Source: Anniella stebbinsi (Eukaryota > Chordata > Lepidosauria > Squamata > Anniellidae). From it: a DNA stretch of 64,000 nucleotides. The position numbers and the translations under genes were made by a program. The notes under the pieces are model-generated. The model had not been told where the DNA came from, did not search any database, and saw only the letters and a program-made list of their open reading frames with translations. The DNA is taken from positions 60,628,763 through 60,692,762 of the forward strand of contig JARDYH010000007.1 of NCBI GenBank assembly GCA_029215795.1, in the 5' to 3' direction. Positions 1 to 12,100 of the stretch are shown piece after piece. Every line of letters begins with the position of its first letter. Positions within the stretch are counted from its first letter, which is position 1.

Positions 1-140
1 GAGAGCTTTGCCCTGCAGGGTTCAGCAGCTGATCGGAGAGGAGAACTTTGCCCTGCAGGGTTCAGCAGCTGATCGGAGAGGAGAACTTTGCCCTGCAGGG
101 TTCAGCAGCTGATCGGAGAGGAGAGCTTTGCCCTGCAGGG
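1..140. repeat. 40-bp minisatellite
   Basis: Three full copies and one half copy of a 40-bp unit (1-40, 41-80, 81-120, 121-140) sit at the left edge of the window, inside a MYO15A intron. The copies differ at only one base, so the array is young or homogenised. It may extend beyond the window. Confidence 0.95.
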
Positions 141-352
141 GAGAAGGTAGAAGCTGGAGGGGTGGATGGGGGAAACCCTGTGTGCAGTATCTGGCCTGCA
201 GGCTGGAGGTTCCCTACTTATAATAACTTCAAGTTTATGCAAGTGCGCAAGTGCAGCAACATCCTTTTGCTTGCATTGATGCAACTGCTCTACAGCTCTG
301 ACTCATGCCATGCCTCTGATCTCCCTTCCTCTCCCTGCCTGGCCCTGCACAG

Positions 353-425
353 CTGCCCATCCAAGAGTCGCTCATTGAATTCACTGACGGCAGCCTGAAC
401 AAAATAGCGTCGGAAGCCTTCCACG
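353..425 (+). CDS. MYO15A: MYO15A exon, MyTH4 start
   Basis: Encodes LPIQESLIEFTDG onward to a split Ala codon (phase 1). The acceptor follows a CT-rich tract ending in CACAG and the donor is GTGAGG. It is the first exon seen in the window and enters the second MyTH4 domain. Confidence 0.9.
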
Positions 426-3151
426 GTGAGGAGAAGTAATAAAAAGGGGGGTGAGGATGGATGGACGTATACAGGGTGGGCATATTCAGGCATTTGCTGA
501 GGGACTGGGAAGACCTGAGTGCAAATGTGTGCTGGGCCCCGAAGCTCTGTGGGTGGACCTTTGGCTGGTCAGTTCCCCCGCAGGGTTGTCGTGAGGATAA
601 AATGGAGGGGGGACCATATACACCGCCTTGAGCTCTTGGGAAGATAGAAATGTAACAAGTCGATAAAAAATAAATATATTTTGTCATTTTAAAGTCAATT
701 TAATTGTTGTATGTATTATTTTGGTTCTTATTGTATTGTTGTTTTGGTGGTGGGGGGGGTTATGATTGTTAATTGCCCTAAGGGTATCTACTAGTTGGGT
801 GGTACATAAATTTAAATTAATTGAAGTTATCGTGGCAGATGTGTGTTCCCAAATCAACCCTTGCTGAGATAATGGAAGCCAGAATAGGGTTTTTGGGGGG
901 TGTGGTGGGCACTACTAACCTTCCCCTTACTTGCTGATGCGTTTCCCCACAACATGTACTGCCGCTCCGAAGGAAACCCAAAGTTAAGCACTTTCCCCAT
1001 GTTTAGTTCTGTTCTCTGTGAGTTCCCAAGCAAGTGATTTGGGATGTCATTTTATCTGCCTTCCTAGCTGTGATGAAGTTCATGGGTGACCTCCCGCTCA
1101 AAGGACAAAGCGAGCTGGACGTGGTCTGCGCTCTGCTGAAGGTAAACCCCTTCCCAAAGTTTACACGGAACACTTCCTGCGAAGCTAGTGCGAACATGGG
1201 ACTCTGCCCTTGGGAAGTCTGAAGCTTGCTTGAACTCTGGCTGTGGCGGCTGCGTCTACACTTCGAACCTCAACCAGTCTTAGACCACTTTTGGTTGCAA
1301 GAACAAATTTGTTTCCCTAGAATAGCGGTGGAGACATTGTGGACCCCAGCTGTTGCTGGACTCCAACTCCCATCAGCCACAGCCCACAGTCAGCTATGAT
1401 GTGGGGCGGAGAGAGGTTCCTCACCCCTGCTATAGAAGATGCTTTTCTGATTTAGTCAGCCATTGGGCTCTTGGTCGCCATGGTGGGCTATGAGCCAGAG
1501 GACCATTGGGGGTGACTGACAAGAGAGGAGGCAGCAAGGGGGCAGGGGTTTCCCAGGGATTTGCTTAGTTCCAAGCTTTCCCCTGTCTTTCCTCCAGCTC
1601 TGCGGAGACCATGAGGTCATCAGGGATGAGGTTTTTTGCCAGATCATCAAACAGATCACAGACAACACCAGCGCCAAGACGTACGTGAGTCCCCCAGTCC
1701 TGTGCGTAGTGGTGGCCAGGGAGGCGAGGAGGAGGAGGGTTCCATCTACTGAATGCAAGCCATCCGAAATTCAGTAAACTGGCCACTGTTAGCAACTCAT
1801 TCACTCAGCTCACCTGATTCCCCCAAACTCAAGCAGATGCAGCTGTCCACACAGTCCAGGGATGTGCCTAAACCTTGCTATAGGGTGCTTTGTTGGAGCA
1901 TAGGGTACCGCCCACGTTGGCCAAAGTGTAATTCTGGGGAGGCCATGTAAGATTCCCTGCTTTGAGCTCTCCGAGGTGCAGGAGGATGTGTGGTGTGTAA
2001 CATATCCTTAACTGATCTATCCTAACTGATGGTCTCAGCTGGATTGGATTCTAGTGTTGGGCACCAGACTGAGTTCCAGCAAAGGAAACAAGGTACATTT
2101 AAGCAAGTCCAAAGTTAAGTTACTGTAAGGCACAGTCAAGTAAATCAGGTAACACCTTGGAGAGCTCTGTGTGAAGCTTGGGTGGGGAGTCATAGGAGCA
2201 GGTTTAAATGTTGCTTCAGCAAGGAGCAAACCCAGCCAGAGTCTTAAACAGAGCTGAAGTTCCATCTGGGTGACTAGCTCTGCCTCTGGTGAGCCAAGCA
2301 TGTCCAGTTAAAGGGGGCTAGCCTGCTTCAGTAGCTGTTGACTCTGATGGCACAGGGTAGACTGTGACATTCTGAAGAACCACGGATGGTCAGTTGGGCC
2401 CCTAGGTGTTCTGCACACCTGTATTAGCTAAACTCTCTTCTTTGTGGGCTTTGCGCAGTGACAGCTGCCAAAAAGGATGGAGGCTGCTGTACATCCTGAG
2501 TGCCTACTACAGATGCTCCGAGGTCCTCAAGCCTTACCTCCTGTGGTTCCTCCAGGAGATCTGCAGCAGTCCTGGCTTGCATTTCCAAGGTAAGATTTCA
2601 GAACGTCCCCCCAAAAGACCACCTGGTCATAACCCTCGGTCACAAGGTTACCTGTATATATAACGGTCCATCACCAGTTGTCTCTGTAATCCTGCGTACA
2701 AGCGTGCGTCAGTCGGCATATCAGAGCACCGCAGCTATCGAACCGGTTTTGGTGGGGCTGTGAACCCAGTCTGGGTTTCAGTCAGAACCAGCCAGAACTC
2801 TAATGGAGCTATCCAAGCTGATGAACCAATTTTGGGGGATCTGGTTCAGCACTTTGGATAGCTCCTTTAGAGTTCCGGCTGGTTTTGACTAAAACTCAGA
2901 GCGGATTCACCGAAATCTGAGCCAGCTGCCTCCGCCGGTTGGAACTGCAGGAACTAATGGTTAAAACAGGTGTAATGTTTAAAGAGGGGTTAGAGCAGGT
3001 GCGAGCCTGGCATCCCTGCAACTTTGCAGCTTGACTTAAAAATGTGCTTTCCAGCATGTTGGTAGTTGATCCAACCATCGACTTGCTGGAAAGCACATTT
3101 TTAACAGAACTTGTTTCTCCCCCTGTGCATTAGACAGGCTATCTGCCCACC

Positions 3152-3184
<33 letters not shown>

Positions 3185-6100
3185 TAACATGCCACATGTA
3201 CATTTTATTTGTTCTTTACAGAAATGTTATATCGGAGTGTTGCACCTCAGGTCCATGGTCTAAATCCAGCTCTCAGGGGGTCACCAGATGGCCATATGCT
3301 CCTTTCCCCAAACGGTTGATTTTCCAGCTTTCTAAAAGGCCGCAAAGCCTCTCCTACGGCTGAATTAGTGGCAGTGAGAGCTTTAAGTGAAAATATGCTG
3401 GTTGTAGGGTGTTTACATCCCTTCCACTTTTGTCTTCAGGCCCTTCCACTTGAATGCGCCCCTCGAAAGTTTCTTCAAATTTGAATTCAGGCCTTGGGCT
3501 GAGCAAGGTTCGAATGCGTCTGCTTTATATGGCCACAAACACATCGAAAACAGTTGCAAAATTGCTCCAAAAACACATTGGTGACATCACAGGTACAAGC
3601 CAATAGACACCCTTCACAGCCAGCTGTTCCCCACTTCAAAATGGCTATGGAGGAGACTTGCAGAGCTACATTTTTTTTAGAACTCAACTTACCCCATGAG
3701 ATAGGAAAGTATCTCATGGGGACACTTGCAAACTGCTTCCCACCCTATCCTGCCCCCTTCCCCCCACCCCCAATTTTATACCTACCTTCACCTAAAACAC
3801 ACAGGACTGCTGACGTGGCTTTGATACTTCATTACTCCTGGGGACAGGGAAGCTGACAAGGCAGAGGCCTGGACTCATCAATCAGTGTGCCCGCCTGAGA
3901 GACCTCGCTCATTGCTGCCCAGACATCATTAATAAATGGAAATGAGTCCATCTGTTAAGCTGTTTGAAGACAGCCCGTTAATACCCATCACAGCCAGTGG
4001 GTATTTTCTCATTAAATAGCTGCAGGTTCTGAAACTGTTTAAATGGCTCCAGTGAGAGGGTAGGGGAGTTATTGGCAATGATGGATTACCCTTCACTTGG
4101 CTCCCAACTGGGATTTCAATCCACTGCACATCCCATTAGTACGTCGCCACTCTCTGTCTACTACAGAGGCTCTGGAACCGGGAAGATGTGGAGTGTTACA
4201 AGCAGGAAGTTACAGCACGCTGCGTAAGTTCCTCTACACCAGCTTTCTCCAACCTGGTGCCCTCCAGCTGTTTTAGACTACATCTTTCAGCATTCCTGAC
4301 TATTGGCCATGCTCACGGGGGCTGATGGGAGCTGTAGTCTTTCACATCTAAGGACATAAGGTTGAGGAAGGCTACGCTATACACAGGCAAAAACATGGGT
4401 TTCTTCTGTTAGGCTGTAATTTTATATATTGGCTTTCTACGTGGGAGAGCTTAATGTCCGTACCGTGTTGGAGAAATCAAGATGCTGGCGTTTCACCCCT
4501 TCTTCAGGGTGTATCTTTCTCCCTCTCCCTGATTTCTTTCTTGACGTCCATCAGGCATCGCCAAAGCCTGCGAGCAAAACCTGCAGAAAACCTTCCAGTT
4601 TGGTGGCCGTTGTGAATTCCCCAGCAACATTGAGCTCAAAGCCATGGTGGTGAGTGCTCGTTTGGCAGCCCTGCGAGAACTCAAATGGTTGGGTTGGAGA
4701 GGCGGATGGAGAATGGCTTCCAAATATGAACTGGAGGGCAGTGGGACAGGGAACGGCATTTCCATGGGGTGAAACAGAGCCAAGTGGGAGAGATCACGTC
4801 CACCCGACGCGACACAGTGCTACCTGCCCTCCCTCCATTTCTCTTTCTTGTCCACACAGTATATGTTCCAGATGCCATTTTTCCACGGGGTCCTGGAAAT
4901 GGGTTATTGTAACCTCTGGGCTGCAATGACCTAATGCTTATCTCATCCCAAGGGCGGAGTGCAATCCGCAGCCCGCAACCTTTCAAAAGCTCTCTGCAAG
5001 CATAGCTGTGTGCGCACGGGGTGTGCCAGGTGTGCCCAGGCACACCCTAATGTCTCAAGCAATAAGTGCCGAATTGAGGGGGGCATTGAGTATGGATCCA
5101 GAGGGGGTCCAGATGCAGTGGGAATGGTTCTCCAGCTGCCCTCCAGCTGCCCTCCAGCTGCCCCCAACACCATGCCATTGCTCCTGGCAGCAGGAACGAA
5201 AAGGAAGAAGGCTAATATTGCCTCGTAAGCCCCTCCTCTAGCCACACAAAGCCCCACCAATGCTGGGCCTTGAGGAGCATCTCATTCCCACCACCACCTC
5301 CAATGGCCCTCCCGCAGTGAGGCAAGCCGAATGTGGACATCAGTGTCTACAGTGTTTAATAAATAAATGAATAAAAATAATGTTTTTATGACTGAGTATT
5401 CAATAAATGTTCACCTTTTTTAAAAAAAATACCTGGCTGTGCACACCTATGTCTGCAAGCCATTGCTTCAGAATTATGACAATAGCAACCTGTCCCTTTT
5501 CCTGCCACCTGCTGGGCAGGGAGGAAAGAGCCACGCGATCTCAGAAAGAAAGAGAACAGAAATGGGGTGACTCCATCCCACCCACATTTAGCCCTGCCCA
5601 CCACCAGAGAGATAACACGCCTCTGTTGGTCTTCTGATCCTATCGTGTCTCCAGCAAGGATGAGGAGGACCTGGGGGAAGACAGCTGCCAGCCCAAGTGG
5701 GCCAGAAACCAATGTGAGACCCACAACAGGCAGGGACTAAGTTCTAGGGACACAAATAAGGATTGGAGGCAGGCAGAGGGTGCAACCCAGGCAGGGGAAG
5801 AGAGCAGCAGCTTAGGCCCTCCTCGCACCAAAACATGAGTTCTTCAGGCTGGGCAAGCTAGACCTTTATAGGGCCTGGTGGGCAGCAATTGGCCCCGTGA
5901 GGGGGGTCAGCGGATGGAATGCTCAGGCAGGCTGGTGTTGCGGCCCAGATGGTGCCCCCGAGGTGCAGGGCTCCGTCCGCCAGGCTGGCCAGTTGAAAGA
6001 ACAGCGTACTGGTGGCGCAGGAGGCAAACCTGTTGGAGTCTCCTCCTCATGCCTCACCTTTCCCCTTAGCTGTGCATGCTTAGATTTCCTGGGGCTTAGA

Positions 6101-9100
6101 CTCCCCCATTCACACCTTCCTGTCTTCCTTTCCCGCAAAGGCCGGAAGGAGCTCCAAACGCCAGCTGTTCCTCCTGCCGGGAGGGATTGAGAGGCACCTG
6201 AAGATCAAAACATGTTCGGTGAGTGGAAAAGGATAACTGTTCAGGATAACTGACCCCCCCCCCTGTACAAAAGGGGTGTGTGGATCTGCAAACAGCTCAC
6301 CTTCTGCCCTGGCTCCGCCCTCTTGTCTTCGTGAAGAGGGAGATCTTCCTCCGTGTCTTTCCCCATCTTTGCATCGCTCTAGCACCGTTCACTTTTGCAC
6401 AAAGCACTCTTGTGATGGAATTGTTCAACAGGAGCTTCCTTCTTTACCAATTCAAGTTCGGAAGGAACACCTTGATCTCTTCCAGAAACATCTTCTCCTT
6501 CCACCCCCCCTTAAAAAACAAAAACAAACCCATGAATCTCCAAACTGCGGAAGAGTTCTGTGTAGTTCCGAAACTTGCGTTCTTCGTTTGATCCTAACAA
6601 TGGCATCGTTTGATATTCTCCATGACTCCACTTTTTGCTCCACCACTTGTTTTTCTAGGTTGCCCTGGATGTGATAGAGGAGATATGCTTTGAAATGGGT
6701 CTGCACCGGTCGGAAGCCTTTGACGAATACATCCTTTTTGCTGTCGCCAACAGGAGTGAGTCTTCCGCCCTGCCCGAGCACTGGGAAATAAAGTAATGTT
6801 TCATTTTGTAACCATTTCCAGAGGAGTTGCTGTGTTGGTCTCTTGCAACAAAGAGTCTTGTGGCACCTTACAGCTAGCAAGTTTATACTGGTATAAGCTT
6901 TTGTGGATTATAGCCCACTTCATCAGATGCATGGAGTTTCAGGGATGGGGGATGAATTGTAGCAGGGAATTCACAGGGCAGATTCATAGAAATCGAAACT
7001 CTTTTGAATCTGTGGCAGATTTCACCAACATCCCCAGTTTCAACCAGTATAAAACCAACATATTTGTAGTGTAGCTGAGCCCAGAATTCCTTGCTTAATA
7101 GAGAAAAGCAGAATTCATTCACTAATCAATGGATATTTCTGTTCAGGATAACTGACCATTATCTAATAAATATCTACCGCCATCTATTGGTAGATGGGTT
7201 TGAAACCAAGAGGCCAATCAGGTAGGGTGACCCTGTGAAAAGGAGGACAGGGCTCCAATACCTTTAACAGTTGAGTGGAAAAGGGAATTTCAGCAGGTGT
7301 CATTTGTAGGCATGCAGCACCTGGTGAAATCCCCCCTTCATCACAACAGATAAAGCTGCAGGAGCTATACTAGAGTGACCAGATACAAAAGAGGGCAGGG
7401 CTCCTACAGCTTTAACTGTTGTGTTGAAGAGGGGATTTCACCAGGGGCTGCATGCCTACAAATGACACCTGCTGAAATTCCCATTTCTACATAAATGTTA
7501 AAGATACAGGAGCCCTGTCTTCCTTTCCATGTGGTCACCCTAAATCAGCTGCCTTATGAGTTGGGCTACCCAGAAAAAGAAGAGCATTTCCCTCTAACAA
7601 ATCCTCTAGTCGGTATTCGGAGGCTACAGGGCCGGCCTGTGCATTGGGCGAGTGGGAACAGATCCTTGGTTTGAAATAAAAACCAGATCCCTGCAATTTT
7701 ACCTGGTTTTCTCTGGTTTGAAATAAAAACCAGATCCCTGCAATTTTACCGATGCAGATCAGAACGTCCGGCCTTTGAACAAAAAGGAATACATCCTTGA
7801 TGTCGCCATGGAAATGGAGAACATGGACAACAGCTATATGTTCTGGTACCGGCGCGTCATCTGGGCCCTGCCACTAAAGTTTGAGAACGAGCTGTACGTC
7901 ACCATGCACTACAATCAGGTGAGACCATAGTTTTGGGGAACCTGGTAGAGCCTTCGGAGGGAAACTTAGGAGAAGTCTTATTCCACTCCACATATTTACA
8001 CATTTCCCAAAGGTAGAAATGCCTCTCCTGAACCTTAGCACTGGCAGGAGGAGATCTAAGCTAAAATATGCTGCATTTTTTTTTGTATTCTGGCCCCGCC
8101 TACCCCTGGAATGAGTAGGGTGACCCTATGGAAAGGAGGACCGGGCTCCTGAATCTTTAACAGTTGTCTAGAAAAGGGAATTTCAGCAGGTGTCATTTAT
8201 AGGCATGCAGCACCTGGTGAAATTCCCGCTTCATCACAACAGTTGAAGCTGCAGGAGCCCTGCCCTCTAGCTATACTAGAGTGACCAGATACAAAAGAGG
8301 GCAGGGCTCCTGCAGCTTTAACTGTTGTGATGAAGAGGGAATTTTGCCAGGTGCTGCATGCCTACAAATGACACCTGCTGAAATTCCCTTTTTCTCAAGG
8401 TATCCCAAATCTTGTGTGGCACATCAGTGATCCACCTTGCAAGCTGGTCGAAAGGCAGGAAAGTTGAGATACTTTCAGCCAGAGGGCTGAAGTGCCTTTC
8501 AGGAAAGCTCCCGGGGGCCGCAGTCCACTGGTGGGTGGAGTCAAAGGCAAAAAGGGGCGAGGCCAAATAGCTAGATTGAGACCCTGGGAGGGCTGGATTC
8601 GGTTCCATGGCCAAATCCTATTGTAAGGGCCACATTGTAGCCAGTGCAACAAGGTAATATCTGTATTGCGAAGTTGCTGACATTGATGATGCTTGTTTCT
8701 CTATCAGGTGCTGCCTGATTATCTGAAAGGTCTCTTCAACACTCTCCCTCCCATGGCGCCAAGCGAGCAACAGTTCCAGCAGGTCTCCAAACTGGCTGCT
8801 TTGCAGCACCGAGCAAAGGACGGCGTCAGCCTGCCAACCCTGTACGTCTCTTTCTTGGGTACAGCAACGTGAGGGCAGAGCTAGAGGGGCAGGCAATGCT
8901 CCTGGGACCAGCACGAACCAGGCAGGCGCTTAGGTCAGGGGCTGTGGGCCCAGGGAACAGGGGGTATTGGGCAGATTAGAAGCGTACTAAATCATTCAAT
9001 CCCTCAATCGCATGACCATTAGATAAGCTGTCCTAGGCACCACCACAAAATGGCTGCCATGGGAGGCGTGTCAAAGGACAAGTCCCCCGCCCAGAAGACT

Positions 9101-12100
9101 GACTACAAGGCAGCAAGGCTCGAAACTCCTTTGAAGCCACAGTTTTCAGCACCGACGGAAACGTGTCCCACAGAAAAAAGTGTTTTAATTCATTCATTTT
9201 CAATTGGGAGGGGTAGTGCCCCTCCGCAGGTGCCAAGGAGGATTTCCGGGGTACCCACGGGCACCATGTTGCCAACTCCTGCGCTCAGTCAGCCCTCCCC
9301 CAATGCCGCCCATATCTGTTGGCCTACAACTCTCTCTATTCCCTAGCTGGCAGGACCATTGATTGGGGGCATCGAAAGATGAAGCCCCTAGTTGGTATCT
9401 CCCCGGTATTTAGGATGATTCTTGGGCATTGGGGCCACAGTGTCACCCTGAGAAGGCCACGTTGCATCCCTGCCCGCAGGGCTGTGTTCTAGAGCACAGG
9501 GTTCTCTGGCTTTATCAAAGTGGCCGTCCCGTAAGTCGGAACGCTTGCAGCCCAAGCCTTTCGAAATGCAGGGGCAACCCAGAGGAGCCTGCCTGCAGCG
9601 TCTACTTCCGCCCTTTGCTCTGGGTTGGGAGGGTGAAGCCAACTACCCAAGACACCAGCTGCCCCTATGGCTGCTGGCCTTGTACTGTGGTGAAACCTCA
9701 CTCTAGGAAACGCTAACAATGGGTTCCATATCTGTGACCTCTGGCTTATGTTCCCCCTCCGAGACGGGAAGTCCAAGACTACATCCCGCCCCAGTTCTTT
9801 GACCTGCAGAAGGCCCCGTCGTGGCTGGACATGGTCATGCACCACATGCAGCAGGCCCAGCCCCTGAGCGCTCACCAGGCCCGGGCACAGTTCCTAGGTA
9901 AGATCTTACCTTGCCAGGTGATGGGGATGGGGGCAGGGTGGGTGGCCCACTTCAGTTGAGACAATTCGGACCAGCCACACTTCTTGGATTCAGCTGTGCT
10001 GGGACCCGATGGCAGAAGGCAGTGGCTGGGTTGGGATTGATTTGTTTATTTTTATTAAAATGAATATTGCATCTGGGCGGCATGTTACATCTCTGCTGAA
10101 GGAGCTGCACGGGCTGATTATTTGCTATCAGGCCAGATTTAAGGTTTGGTTGCTGGTATATAAAGCCCTCAACAATTTGGGACTTGGTTACCTGAGAGAT
10201 TTCATTCTCCTCTATGGACCTGTTCAGTCCTTGCGGTCGTCTGAGGAGTTCTTCCCGGCAGGTTCACCCTACTTCTGAGGACCACTGCGGAGCTGTTCAG
10301 ACACTTTCTACTGTTAGGCGGAGGTTGAAGCCCCGTCTGTTCATGCAACCGTTCCCTGGTTTTAGTGTAGGCGTAGCCTGCCATCTTCCGTAAATATGAC
10401 CTATTCTATGAATAGATCTACGTACGAGAGGGACTGTGGCACCATGGTGGATCCCTGCCTTGCATACAGAAGGGCCCAGATCCAGTCCCCAGTATCACTG
10501 GGTAGAGTTAGGAAGGAATCCTGCCTGAAACCCTGGACAGCATGGCTGCCGGTCAATGTTGACAATACTGTGTTGACAATACTGGGTTAGATGGACCCAA
10601 GAAAGGCAGCTTCCTATATATTGTTTTACACGTTGAATGTTGTTATGATTTGTGTACACCGCTTTGAAATCTGCAGGTGTAAGCAAAGTATAAATACTTG
10701 TAAATATATTGTATTTGTTAGTTGCCCAATAACACCAGTTCTCTGGGTGACAGACAGTAAGCCTGCAGATGTGGCTGACCTAGAACCTAAGATTCAGGGG
10801 GGTTCTTCTAGTCCAGGGTCTCTCCTTCTGAGAAGGGGCAAGCCAGAGGCTTCCCGGAAATCCCCAAGGAGGGAATGAAAACATGAGCTCTCTCGTAATT
10901 GAGCATTGGGGGGTTTACTCCCTCTGGATATAGGAATTCCATTTAGGTATTGTGGCTACTAGATGTGCCTGGGTCCCTTCTTCCCCAGGGATTGTCTCAT
11001 CCCCCGCTAAAGCCATCCAAATTAGTGACCATCTGCTACATATTGTGACTGTGAGTTCCGCAGGTTAATGATGTCTTGTAGGTTAAAAAAAAAAAGAGTT
11101 CTATGAGAGGGCAAAAGTCCTACCTTTTGTCCCTTTGCTCTGCACGACTCAAACGGAAGCTGAGCAAGCAACCCCTTTGTCTCTCGCCCTGGATAATGTT
11201 TCTTTGAGGTGATAACGGTGGCATTGCTGATCACCCAACTCCGTTCTCGTGCACAGGGCTTCTGAGCGCTTTCCCAATGTTTGGCTCGTCCTTCTTCTAC
11301 ATCCAGAGCTGTAGCAACAACACGGTCGTCTCCCCGTGCATCCTGGCCGTGAACCAGAACGGACTCAACTTCCTGAGCAAGGAAACCCACGTAGGTGTTG
11401 CAGGCTCATTCCTGAAACCTCAGCATCCTAAACGAATTTGTGTCTCTGTCTGTCTGTGTGTGAGTGTGGCTGCATTCAGACAACACAATAATCAACTGGG
11501 GGGGGGGGGGAACAATAGTCAGTTGTATTGACTATCATGTCGTCCGAATGCTGCCATAGTCAACTCAGCGCTGATTCTAATCCATACCACGGTTGATTAT
11601 TTATTACTATGTTGTGTGGGGAGTACCCCCTAGATGGACAACTGTAAAGTTGATTACTACCCCACCATTGACTATCGTGTTGTCTGAATGCAGCCAGACT
11701 CTCTCTCTGTTTTTGTGTGTGTGGTCCTAATTCCTGCTCTTGGGCCACAGGGAGAGTTCATTCCTGCCTGGGCAGCATACATGATCTTCCTCCTTTCCAT
11801 TTTATCCTCACAACAACCCTGTGAGGTAGGTTAGGCAGAAAGTCAGCGACTGGCCCAAAGCCACCCAGTCAGCTTCATAGCCGAATGAATTAAGTATACT
11901 TTTAAACTGCTCAGTAACCAATTTTTTGTAAACCGCCCAGAGAGCTTCAGCTATGGGGCGGTATATAAATGAAATAAAATAAAATAAATAAATAAATAAA
12001 ATATTTATATAATGAATTAATGATAGTTGAATTGGTGATACTGTCCAGCTTGCAGGCTCTTGCCCCATAGAGGGAGGAAGCAGTAGACGCTTCCAGGTGG

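Larger units (their letters stand above)
2590..4554 (+). other. MYO15A intron with foldbacks and a candidate exon
   Basis: This intron holds a foldback at 2741-2925, a hairpin at 3037-3101, a (TTA)n run at 3153-3184, a 12-bp-stem hairpin at 3691-3721, a candidate 57-nt exon at 4167-4223 and a palindromic dispersed repeat at 4232-4376. The rest is unique sequence in which I recognise nothing. Confidence 0.8.

Noticed and set aside
10009..10278. Possible small protein frame in a MYO15A intron
   Set aside because: It is the decayed C-terminus of an L2-like LINE ORF.
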